DNA of 11,137 nt from positions 1-11,137 of the forward strand of contig JAAZCS010000287.1 of assembly GCA_012513125.1 (NCBI GenBank). The letters are read 5' to 3'. Both the position numbers and the translations under genes were made by a program. The DNA is from Treponema sp. (GTDB taxonomy: Bacteria > Spirochaetota > Spirochaetia > Treponematales > Treponemataceae). This document shows positions 1-6,451 of the stretch, piece by piece (the stretch's first letter is position 1; every line of letters begins with the position of its first letter). The notes beneath the pieces were generated by a model. The model searched no databases. It was not told the origin of the DNA and saw nothing but the letters and a program-made list of their open reading frames with translations.

Positions 1-29
1 GTGTTTATAAATTTAATGAGGGGTAGAAA

Positions 30-227
30 ATGATTTTTCCTTTGGAACAGTTAGTAGAATTTAAGGATAATATTTATGAAATTACAGTAGCTGCTAGTCA
101 CAGAGCTTATCAGATGGCAAAAATCAATGATCCTGAAATAGCAGCAAATTATGATAAAGTAGTATGTGTTGCAGCAAAACAATTATTTACAAAAAAAGTA
201 AATTATCGTATTGAAGAAAAGAAATAG
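30..227 (+). CDS. rpoZ: DNA-directed RNA polymerase omega-like subunit (RpoZ/Rpb6 family)
   Basis: This 65-residue protein resembles the short omega-type subunits annotated in treponemes. Omega binds the beta-prime subunit and helps RNA polymerase assemble. The visible family signature is the helix around residues 21-29 (AASHRAYQM, with the Arg-Ala pair), followed by a second helix containing VVCVAAKQLF at residues 44-53. It lacks the longer C-terminal tail of proteobacterial omega. The ATG at 30 has a GAGGGG Shine-Dalgarno at 18-23, six bases upstream, so the start is well supported. Its TAG stop shares its final G with the GTG start of miaA, so the two are very likely co-transcribed and translationally coupled. 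The promoter must lie left of the window. The family call rests on resemblance of a short sequence and is good but not certain. Confidence 0.8.
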   Translation: MIFPLEQLVEFKDNIYEITVAASHRAYQMAKINDPEIAANYDKVVCVAAKQLFTKKVNYRIEEKK

Positions 228-1165
228 TGTCAAAAATACCAGTTATTGTAGTTTTTGCTCCAACAGCTTCGGGAAAGACTGCCTTGATGCATGATTTATT
301 TTCATGCAAAGGTAGTCCTTTTTTTTTAAAGGGTGAAATAATAAGTGCTGATTCAATGCAAGTTTATAAATACATGGATATTGGAACAGCGAAACCGACA
401 GCCGATTTTTGCAAAAAAATTCCTCACCACTTAATAAATCTAATTACTCCAGATGTTCAATTTTCTGTTGCAGAATTTCTTGATGAAGTTGATAAAGATT
501 GTGAATTAATCAATTCAAAAGGAAAGATACCTGTTGTTTGTGGCGGAACAGGATTTTATATAAGAAGCTTTTTATATGGACTTCCAAAGACACCAGAATC
601 TGACAGTTCTGTTAGAGATATGCTAAAAAAGCGAATAAAAGATGAAGGAAACGAAAAGCTTTATCAAGAATTAGCAAGTATTGATCCTTTAAGTGCAGCC
701 GTAATTCATAAAAATGATGAATATAGAATTTGCAGAGCTCTGGAAGTATATTATACGACAGGAAAAACAAGAAGTAGTTATAAGTGTGAACAGCGGTTTA
801 GAGAAAAATATAATCCAATTTTCATTGTTTTAGAGCCGGATAGAAAAATCCTTTTTGAACGAATAAATAAAAGGGTTGATAAGATGATTAGTGAAGGATT
901 AAAAGAAGAAGTTCTATCATTAAAAAAGATGGGTTATACAAAAGATATGCCAGGAATGAAAGCAATTGGCTATCAAGAGTGGTTTTGTGATGATGAAGAC
1001 ACTCTGATTATTGAGAAAATAAAACATAACAGTTGTAAATATGCAAAAAAACAATACACATACATACGAAATATACCAGAAAATTTAGTTCATCCTTTTT
1101 CTGGAGAAAAATGCGATATTGATGAAATAATTAAGATAATTCAAAAAGAATTGAAAATATTTTAA
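227..1165 (+). CDS. miaA: tRNA dimethylallyltransferase
   Basis: MiaA transfers the dimethylallyl group of DMAPP to N6 of A37 in tRNAs that read codons starting with U. The 312 residues match the family's normal length. Visible motifs are the P-loop APTASGKT (residues 11-18), DSMQVY (42-47) followed by DIGTAKP, the IPHHL segment (65-69), GGTGFYI (106-112), and the RALEVY helix with TGK. Translation starts at GTG 227, overlapping the rpoZ stop (TAGTG). The next methionine lies beyond the P-loop, so GTG is required. No strong ribosome-binding site is visible, which fits coupling to rpoZ. A run of nine T at 319-327 encodes residues 31-34 in a slightly extended loop before GEIISADS. Its substrate DMAPP comes from the pathway begun by Dxs, whose damaged gene lies just downstream. 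Confidence 0.96.
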   Translation: MSKIPVIVVFAPTASGKTALMHDLFSCKGSPFFLKGEIISADSMQVYKYMDIGTAKPTADFCKKIPHHLINLITPDVQFSVAEFLDEVDKDCELINSKGKIPVVCGGTGFYIRSFLYGLPKTPESDSSVRDMLKKRIKDEGNEKLYQELASIDPLSAAVIHKNDEYRICRALEVYYTTGKTRSSYKCEQRFREKYNPIFIVLEPDRKILFERINKRVDKMISEGLKEEVLSLKKMGYTKDMPGMKAIGYQEWFCDDEDTLIIEKIKHNSCKYAKKQYTYIRNIPENLVHPFSGEKCDIDEIIKIIQKELKIF

Positions 1166-1194
1166 AATAAATTGTTTCAATCGTTTTTGAACAC

Positions 1195-1223
1195 TTGACT
1201 TGATAACTAGATTCTGTAATAAT
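1195..1223 (+). promoter_or_regulatory. Sigma-70-type promoter for the small ribosomal-protein gene
   Basis: TTGACT at 1195-1200 is followed after 17 bp by AATAAT at 1218-1223. An extended -10 TGn lies directly before it (TG at 1215-1216). Each hexamer matches the consensus at five of six positions. The predicted transcript starts near 1230 and gives a leader of about 25 bases that contains the AGGAG site. This is inferred from sequence only. Confidence 0.7.
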
Positions 1224-1254
1224 AAAAGTCACTTTATAAAGTAGGAGTGCCATC

Positions 1255-1344
1255 GTGCCTTGTGGAAAGAAGAGAAAACGCCAGAAGATGGCGACACATA
1301 AGCGAAAGAAGATGCTTAGACGTAATCGACATAAGAACAAGTAG
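1255..1344 (+). CDS. AURKAIP1/COX24-domain small basic ribosomal protein (bS22/mS38-like)
   Basis: This very short gene encodes 29 residues, of which more than half are Lys, Arg or His. The pattern is MPCGKKRKRQKMATHKRKK followed by MLRRNRHKNK. It matches small bacterial proteins annotated as AURKAIP1/COX24 domain proteins. That domain is shared with mitochondrial ribosomal protein mS38 and mycobacterial bS22, which bind rRNA in the small subunit. Translation starts at GTG 1255, seven bases after AGGAG (1243-1247), and stops at TAG 1342. The gene has its own strong promoter and a rho-independent terminator, so it forms a monocistronic mRNA of about 185 bases. It is easily missed because it is short and has a GTG start. 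The family call is fairly secure from the KKRKR-x-KM-x-x-H-K-R-K-K-x-L-R-R-x-R pattern; ribosomal location is inferred from relatives. Confidence 0.88.
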   Translation: MPCGKKRKRQKMATHKRKKMLRRNRHKNK

Positions 1345-1374
1345 TTTTTTGAGATAACATTTTTTGTGTCAAAT

Positions 1375-1414
1375 AGACCGCGATAGTTGAAAGACTGGAG
1401 CGGTCTTTTTTTTT
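1375..1414 (+). terminator. Rho-independent terminator after the small ribosomal-protein gene
   Basis: AGACCGC (1375-1381) pairs perfectly with GCGGTCT (1400-1406) and is followed by a T run at 1406-1414. The 18-base loop can form a small inner helix (AGT 1385-1387 with ACT 1394-1396). It lies 30 bases after the small gene's stop and about 45 bases before the expected start of dxs, so it should reduce read-through into dxs. Confidence 0.85.
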
Positions 1415-1459
1415 GAAGCTTCTCTGCTTTTTAATATTACTTCTTAATGGGGAAATTAA

Positions 1460-3367
1460 ACGTTACTGTCAAAAATTTCATCACCTGATGATATAAAAAA
1501 ATATAATCAAAAAGAAATCTCTGAATTAGCAAGTGAAATTAGAAAAACTATAATTGATATTGTTGGAAAAAATGGTGGTCATTTGGCTAGCAATTTAGGC
1601 GTAGTTGAATTGACAATAGCTCTTCATCGTGTTTTTGAAAGTCCATCTGATGCGATAATTTGGGATGTTAGCCATCAGTGTTATGCCCATAAGTTGATTA
1701 CTGGAAGATATAAAGATTTTTCAACATTGCGTAAAAAAGATGGTATTACAGGTTTTACAAATTCAAATGAAAGTGAACATGATTTTTTTATAAATGGACA
1801 TTCATCCACGTCAATTTCAACTGCATTGGGATTGTTGACATCTTGGGAATTGCAAAATAAGCACGGCAAAGTTATCGCTGTTATTGGAGATGGTGCATTA
1901 ACTGGAGGAATGGCCTTGGAAGGGCTTTCGAATGCGGGGCTTATTCAGAAAAATTTAATCGTCGTTTTAAATGATAATCAAATGTCAATTGAACATAATA
2001 CAGGTGCTATTTCAAGCTATTTAAGTAGATTAACGATGTCTCATCAATATCAGAAATTTAGATATGGATTTGATAAATTGATTGATAAAATACCTTATTT
2101 AAATACTTTTTTTAGAAAATTCATTTTTAGATTTAAAAGATCTTTGAAAGGATTATTATTAACTAATAATTTATTTACGGATTTAGGTTTTGAATATGTA
2201 GGTCCATTAGATGGTCATAATGAGGCTGGACTTGAAAGAGTTTTTAGAAAAGTAATGAAGCTTCAAGGTCCGGTTGTTGTTCATGTTGTTACAAAGAAAG
2301 GCAAAGGTTATAGTCCTGCTGAAAATCATCCTTAAATTTTTCACGGAGTCGGTCCATTTTGTACAAGTGATGGTACTGTTGAAAAATATGATACATTAAG
2401 CTTTACAGAAGCATTTAGTAACGAAATTGTAGAATATGCGTCTAAAAATGATAAGATTGTAGCAATTACAGCCGCTATGGCAAAAGGAACAGGATTGTCA
2501 GCCTTTGAGCGGAAATTTCCAAATAGATTTTTTGATGTAGGTATTGCAGAAGAACACGCAGTAACTTTCGCTGGTGGATTGGCAAAAGGGGGATTGATTC
2601 CCGTTGTTTGCATTTATTCAACATTTATACAAAGGGCAGTAGATCAAATTATTCATGATATTACAATTCAAAAGGCTCATGTAGTAATAATGTTAGATCG
2701 TTCCGGGGCGGTTCCTGCTGATGGAATAACTCATCAAGGGATGTTTGACATTCCTCTTTTTAGATGTATTCCAAATTTGCAAATGATTACAGTTTCTAGT
2801 TCGATAGATTTAAAATTGTGTTTTGAATGGGCTGTTGAAAAAGGAAACTCAGTAATAATTAGATATCCAAAACTTTCATGTCCTACAGAAATTCCAGAAT
2901 TTACACAGGATGTTCAGATTGGAAAAGGTATTTTTGTATCATGTTCGCGTTTTTTAATATCGAATATCACAGAATTCCAGTTGATTTCAAGACAAAATAA
3001 AGCTCTTATTGTATGTACAGGCGGAATGTATAATGAAGTTCAGAAAGCAACTAGGTCAATAGTCTTAAATAATGGCTATGCAGACATTTTCATTCTTCGT
3101 TTTATAAAACCTTTTGATCTTGAGTATTTTTGGTCTTATGCAAAAAAATATAAAGGAATAGTGTTTGTAGAAGATAGTGTAAAAATTGGTGGAATAAGTG
3201 AATATTTGAATGGATTTTTGGCAAAACGAGAATTTTACAATACAAAAATATTAGCATTTAAAGATGAATACATAAATCAAGGCACAAGAGATGAAATTTT
3301 GGAATATGAACAAATTTCGTCAAAAAATATAGAGGAAGCTGTATTTAATTTATTCAATGTCAAATAA
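1460..3367 (+). pseudogene. dxs: 1-deoxy-D-xylulose-5-phosphate synthase, interrupted by an in-frame stop and lacking a normal start
   Basis: Dxs condenses pyruvate and glyceraldehyde 3-phosphate with thiamine diphosphate, the first step of the MEP isoprenoid pathway. One frame covers the family's usual length (636 codons from 1460). Numbering from 1460, it shows the N-terminal GGHLASNLG, DVSHQ (His72), GHSSTSIS (His114), the thiamine-diphosphate motif GDGALTGG (143-150) with NDN (171-173), GIAEEHAVTF with catalytic Glu364, Arg392 in STFIQR, and DGITHQG (His425). Two lesions are visible. TAA at 2333-2335 (codon 292) falls between AENHP and FHGVGPF, where the family has an amino acid. The expected start at 1460, 7 bases after GGGG (1449-1452), is ACG, with TAA at 1457 closing the frame upstream. 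The first usual start codon is TTG 1583, which would remove 41 conserved residues. The open parts are 1460-2332 and 2336-3367. A terminator lies just upstream and no clear promoter was seen. The otherwise intact sequence points to very recent decay or to assembly error. Confidence 0.85.
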
Positions 3368-3373
3368 AAAAAA

Positions 3374-3403
3374 TTGACAGATAATAAGGTATTTTTTTAT
3401 AAT
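3374..3403 (+). promoter_or_regulatory. Near-consensus sigma-70 promoter for the folP-cdaA-cdaR-acpS-DUF2225-truA operon
   Basis: A perfect TTGACA (3374-3379) and a perfect TATAAT (3398-3403) are separated by 18 bp of AT-rich sequence. Transcription should start near 3410, leaving a leader of about 47 bases before folP. The promoter begins only seven bases after the dxs stop, so the downstream operon is independent of dxs. No operator-like inverted repeat stands out. Confidence 0.82.
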
Positions 3404-3443
3404 TCAAGATATGCTAATTTCTTGTCACTATTAATGTTTCATT

Positions 3444-3460
3444 AGGGGAGGAATATGTGA
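3444..3460 (+). promoter_or_regulatory. folP ribosome-binding site with an overlapping ATG-TGA start-stop
   Basis: AGGGGAGGA (3444-3452) is the strongest Shine-Dalgarno in the window. The GTG start of folP at 3457 lies five bases after GGAGG (3447-3451). An ATG at 3455-3457 overlaps it and runs straight into TGA (3458-3460), so ATG cannot be the folP start and GTG must be. Confidence 0.75.
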
Positions 3461-4272
3461 AAAAAATATTGAAATTGAAAAATCGCACAATAGAAACACA
3501 AAGACCCGCTTTTGTTATGGGCATTGTAAATATTACTCCAGATTCATTTTGGTCTGAAAGTAGAGGCTCTGTTGAAAGAGCTATGAAATTAATTGAAGAA
3601 GGGGCTGATATTCTTGATTTAGGAGCAGAATCGACAAGACCGGGTTATGTTGAAGTTGATGCTGAAGAAGAAATCAAAAGAATTCTCCCTGTGATTAGAC
3701 AAATTAGAAAAGAATCTGATATTCCTCTTTCAATTGATACAAGAAAATCTATAGTAATGAAATCTATGTATAATGAAGGTGCTGATATTTTGAATGATGT
3801 TTCTGCGTTAGAAGATGATAAGGCAATGGCTTCTGTAGTGGCCAAAATTAAAATACCAGTAATTTTAATGCATAGGTTTTTGCAAGATGAAAAAGAGCGA
3901 AAACCAGAAAGTGATATTGTTGGAGTAGTAAGCAAATATTTATTTAACAGAATTAAATATGCGTTAGATAATGGAATAGAAAAAGAAAAAATAATAATTG
4001 ACAGTGGAATTGGTTTTGGAAAAACTAATGAAGAAAATATTGAACTGATTAAATGTGGAAATAAAATTTGCAATGAAGAATATCCTGTATTAATGGCGTT
4101 GTCACGAAAACGGGTAATTGGATATATGACAGATAAAACAGTAGAAGATAGATTATATGGAACTTTGGCTGCTGATATGATTGCTGTTCAAAATGGAGCA
4201 TTTATGATTAGAGTTCATGATGTTACTCCTGCTATAGATACTTTAAATGTGATGAGGTATATTACTAAATAA
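3457..4272 (+). CDS. folP: Dihydropteroate synthase
   Basis: FolP joins p-aminobenzoate to dihydropterin pyrophosphate to give dihydropteroate, the sulfonamide-sensitive step of cytosolic folate synthesis. The 271 residues fit the single-domain TIM-barrel enzyme. Visible motifs are NITPDSF (25-31), the ESTRPG loop (58-63), SIDTRK (92-97), LND (112-114), the pterin-binding stretch IDSGIGFGKT (181-190), SRK (216-218) and the C-terminal RVHDV (252-256). The usual DPG of the pterin site reads DSG here (Ser183), a mild variation. Translation starts at GTG 3457 behind a strong ribosome-binding site. The stop TAA (4270-4272) is followed directly by the ATG of cdaA with no gap. It is the first gene of a six-gene operon behind the promoter at 3374-3403. 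Confidence 0.96.
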   Translation: MKKILKLKNRTIETQRPAFVMGIVNITPDSFWSESRGSVERAMKLIEEGADILDLGAESTRPGYVEVDAEEEIKRILPVIRQIRKESDIPLSIDTRKSIVMKSMYNEGADILNDVSALEDDKAMASVVAKIKIPVILMHRFLQDEKERKPESDIVGVVSKYLFNRIKYALDNGIEKEKIIIDSGIGFGKTNEENIELIKCGNKICNEEYPVLMALSRKRVIGYMTDKTVEDRLYGTLAADMIAVQNGAFMIRVHDVTPAIDTLNVMRYITK

Positions 4273-5088
4273 ATGGAAGTTTTAGATAGGTTAATTTATT
4301 TATATAATTATTTAAGACCAATTTTGGACATTTTGATTTTGACTTTTATTTTATATAAAGCATACGATTTAATGTTCAAAACTAATAGTATACAATTAAT
4401 AAAAGCAATGATATTAATTGCTATTGTTTATGCTATTGCTGTCTTATTGGATTTAAGAACAATGCTTTGGTTGATGAATTTTCTAGCTCCAGGATTGATT
4501 ATAGCTTTTGCAGTTATTTTTCAACCGGAAATTAGAAAATTATTTTTAAGAATAGGTCAATCAAAATGGTTATCTTTTGGTAGCCGTTCCAAACATACAT
4601 ACGTGGATTCTGTTTTAATGGCAGCAGAAATCCTATCAAAAAAAAGAAGAGGTATGCTTGCTGTTTTTGTTCGCCACACAAAATTGGATGATATTATGCA
4701 AACAGGAACAAAATTGAATGCAGATTTGTCATCGAGTCTTCTTGTTACAATTTTTGGAATGGACACTCCTTTGCATGATGGAGCTTGTGTTATTCAAAGT
4801 GGAAAGATATTGTCTGCAGGTTGTTTTTTACCGCTAAGTGAAGTATACGATATTAAAAAAACTTTTGGTACAAGACATAGAGCTGCGTTGGGATTGTCTG
4901 AAAATTCTGATGCAGTTGTTTTGGTAGTATCCGAAGAAACTGGAGCTATAAGTTTAGCGTATGATTCAAAATTAAATTACGATTTAACAATAAATGAAAT
5001 TACAAAAATATTGGAAAATCTTCTTGAAATAACACCTGATGCATACAATCTGGAGGATACAGTCGATGAAAGTAAACCAGTTGGTTGA
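4273..5088 (+). CDS. cdaA: Membrane diadenylate cyclase CdaA (DAC/DisA_N domain)
   Basis: CdaA makes the second messenger cyclic di-AMP from two ATP at the cytoplasmic membrane. The 271 residues show the standard layout: three predicted membrane helices (about 14-32, 41-60 and 63-84), a short linker with QPEIRKLF, then the DAC domain (about 110-255). The catalytic signatures are present: HDGA with the DGA triad (169-171), GTRHRAALGLSE with RHR (201-203), and the SEETGAIS strand (220-227). The ATG at 4273 directly follows the folP stop. No good Shine-Dalgarno is visible (GAGG lies about 15 bases upstream), which suggests coupled translation. Its last 23 bases overlap the start of cdaR, the usual partner regulator. 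Unlike the Firmicutes locus, glmM does not follow. Confidence 0.95.
   Translation: MEVLDRLIYLYNYLRPILDILILTFILYKAYDLMFKTNSIQLIKAMILIAIVYAIAVLLDLRTMLWLMNFLAPGLIIAFAVIFQPEIRKLFLRIGQSKWLSFGSRSKHTYVDSVLMAAEILSKKRRGMLAVFVRHTKLDDIMQTGTKLNADLSSSLLVTIFGMDTPLHDGACVIQSGKILSAGCFLPLSEVYDIKKTFGTRHRAALGLSENSDAVVLVVSEETGAISLAYDSKLNYDLTINEITKILENLLEITPDAYNLEDTVDESKPVG
5052..5056 (+). promoter_or_regulatory. Ribosome-binding site that fixes the cdaR start
   Basis: GGAGG lies nine bases before ATG 5066 and within the end of cdaA. An in-frame ATG at 5039 would add nine residues but lies ahead of this site and has none of its own. The downstream ATG is therefore the better start. Confidence 0.75.
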
Positions 5089-6052
5089 AAAGTTGCTTGA
5101 TAAGTGGCCTGTAAAAATCATTTGTTTTGTAATAGCTGTTTTTTTGTATTTGGCACATCAAATATATAGCGTTGAAAAAAAGACTTTTGTAATTCCTGTA
5201 ACGGTTATTCAAAATGGTTCTGTTATGAACATTGATCAAAAAAGAACTAACGTCAATGTAACTGTAAAAACAAGCAGTCAAGATATCAATTCTATTCATA
5301 ATAATTCATTTAGGGCATCTGTTAATATAGCTGGCATTTCTGATATTCCTGAAAATGGAATTTGCTCTGTTCCTGTTCTTTTGGACGTTGATGATTCAGT
5401 GCTGATTTTAGATTCATTGGAAATTCAAATAAAACCAGAAAGAATTGAATTACAGATTGAAAAAAAAGATTTGAAACCAATGCGAATACAACCTCTGTTA
5501 TCAGGGGATGTGGAGCACGGATATATTGTCGATAGTGTTGATATTGATCCACCTTTTGTAGATGTGCTTGGACCTTCTTCAATTATCAAAAATACTCAAT
5601 ATATTTATTCTGACAGCATTAATATTGAAGGACTAAAACAAACTAAAAAGTTCAATGTTTATTATACAGAAATAAATCAATTGCTAACTGTTGAAAATAA
5701 AGGACCTTATTCGATAACTGTTAATTTGAGTCCAGAAATGATAGATAAAAAATATGCAAATGTTCCAGTTTCAATAAAGGGACTTTCCGAGAATTTTGAT
5801 ACAAAAAATTCAATTACTTCTGATATAAGGCTAAATGGTACTGTTTTATTTTTGGAAAATTATAAAATTCCAAAATCAGCGATTAGTATTGATTGTTCAG
5901 AAATAAAAGAAATTGGTACATATACCGTAAATGTAATGTATGATTTTCCAAATAACGTAAAACTTGTTGAATCGTCTTTAGACAAAGTAGAAATTGAAAT
6001 AATTAAAAAGGAAAATGAAGTAGAAACTACTGAAATAATTAATAAAGAATAA
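5066..6052 (+). CDS. cdaR: YbbR-domain protein, CdaA regulatory partner CdaR
   Basis: YbbR/CdaR proteins sit in the membrane with their repeats outside the cytoplasm and modulate the diadenylate cyclase CdaA encoded beside them. From ATG 5066 the protein has 328 residues. It begins with a short cytoplasmic stretch (MKVNQLVEKLLDKWPVK), one membrane helix at about residues 16-31, then a long beta-rich region without cysteines. Repeated YbbR-like units are suggested by recurring IPV/VPV starts (VIPVTV, VPVLLDV, VPVSIKG), the segment VDIDPPFVDVLGPSSII (about 159-175) and other IxLNG/LxLS strands. The C-terminus is Lys/Glu-rich. It overlaps cdaA by 23 bases, and acpS follows after one base. The assignment rests on membrane topology, the VDVLGP-type repeat and position after cdaA. 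The exact number of repeats is not certain by eye. Confidence 0.88.
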   Translation: MKVNQLVEKLLDKWPVKIICFVIAVFLYLAHQIYSVEKKTFVIPVTVIQNGSVMNIDQKRTNVNVTVKTSSQDINSIHNNSFRASVNIAGISDIPENGICSVPVLLDVDDSVLILDSLEIQIKPERIELQIEKKDLKPMRIQPLLSGDVEHGYIVDSVDIDPPFVDVLGPSSIIKNTQYIYSDSINIEGLKQTKKFNVYYTEINQLLTVENKGPYSITVNLSPEMIDKKYANVPVSIKGLSENFDTKNSITSDIRLNGTVLFLENYKIPKSAISIDCSEIKEIGTYTVNVMYDFPNNVKLVESSLDKVEIEIIKKENEVETTEIINKE

Positions 6053-6053
6053 A

Positions 6054-6428
6054 ATGATATATGGAATTGGAACAGATATAACAAAAGTTGAAAGATTTAA
6101 AAAATGGTTGGATAATGATAATTTATACAAACGATTTTTTAATGAAAAAGAGCTAAGAATAAATGAAAGTGAAGCTTCAAAGTTACAACATTTGGCAGTA
6201 AGATTTGCAGCTAAAGAGGCTTTTTCAAAAGCATTAGGAACTGGAATTTGCGGATTTAAATTAAAAGATGTCTATGTTCAAAATAATGAAGATGGAAAAC
6301 CGTTTCTTGTTGTTGAGGACACTGCTAAAGAATTATTAGAAAAAAGATGCGGAAAGTGCAATTTATGTTTATCGTTGAGTCATGAAAAAGAATATGCAAT
6401 TGCATTTGTCGTAATAGAAAAAATATAA
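6054..6428 (+). CDS. acpS: Holo-[acyl-carrier-protein] synthase
   Basis: AcpS transfers the 4'-phosphopantetheine arm of coenzyme A to a serine of apo-ACP, activating it for fatty acid synthesis. The 124 residues match the normal trimeric AcpS size. The two metal/CoA signatures are clear: GIGTDITKVERF with Asp8, and RFAAKEAFSKALGTG with Glu55. SLSHEKEYAIAFVV (107-120) is the typical C-terminal strand. The ATG lies one base after the cdaR stop and no separate ribosome-binding site is obvious, so translation is probably coupled. It belongs to the same operon as the cyclic di-AMP genes; a functional link to them is not implied by the sequence. Confidence 0.96.
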   Translation: MIYGIGTDITKVERFKKWLDNDNLYKRFFNEKELRINESEASKLQHLAVRFAAKEAFSKALGTGICGFKLKDVYVQNNEDGKPFLVVEDTAKELLEKRCGKCNLCLSLSHEKEYAIAFVVIEKI

Positions 6429-6451
6429 TAGAATATATTAACGGGTAAAAA

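Noticed and set aside
1..33. Possible C-terminal tail of an upstream gene, open in frame 1 and ending at TGA 31-33, overlapping the rpoZ ATG
   Set aside because: Only ten codons are visible and they match nothing recognisable; another frame also ends at TAG 24-26, so the true upstream end cannot be chosen.
1176..1191. Hairpin TTCAA/TTGAA after miaA as a terminator
   Set aside because: The stem has five mostly A-T pairs with no T run after it, and it overlaps the upstream edge of a good promoter.
1131..1340. 69-codon open frame on the minus strand across the miaA end and the small gene
   Set aside because: It is antisense to the well-supported 29-residue gene and its promoter, has no ribosome-binding site, and its Phe/Leu/Arg-rich product reflects the complementary AT-rich and Lys/Arg codons.
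1583..2335. An independent gene starting at TTG 1583
   Set aside because: The TTG encodes the Leu of the conserved GGHLASNLG motif, and Dxs-like sequence continues upstream to 1460, so it is not a natural start.
3645..4073. 142-codon open frame on the minus strand inside folP
   Set aside because: It shadows a fully supported FolP frame; the Ser/Ile/Leu-rich product is a compositional effect.
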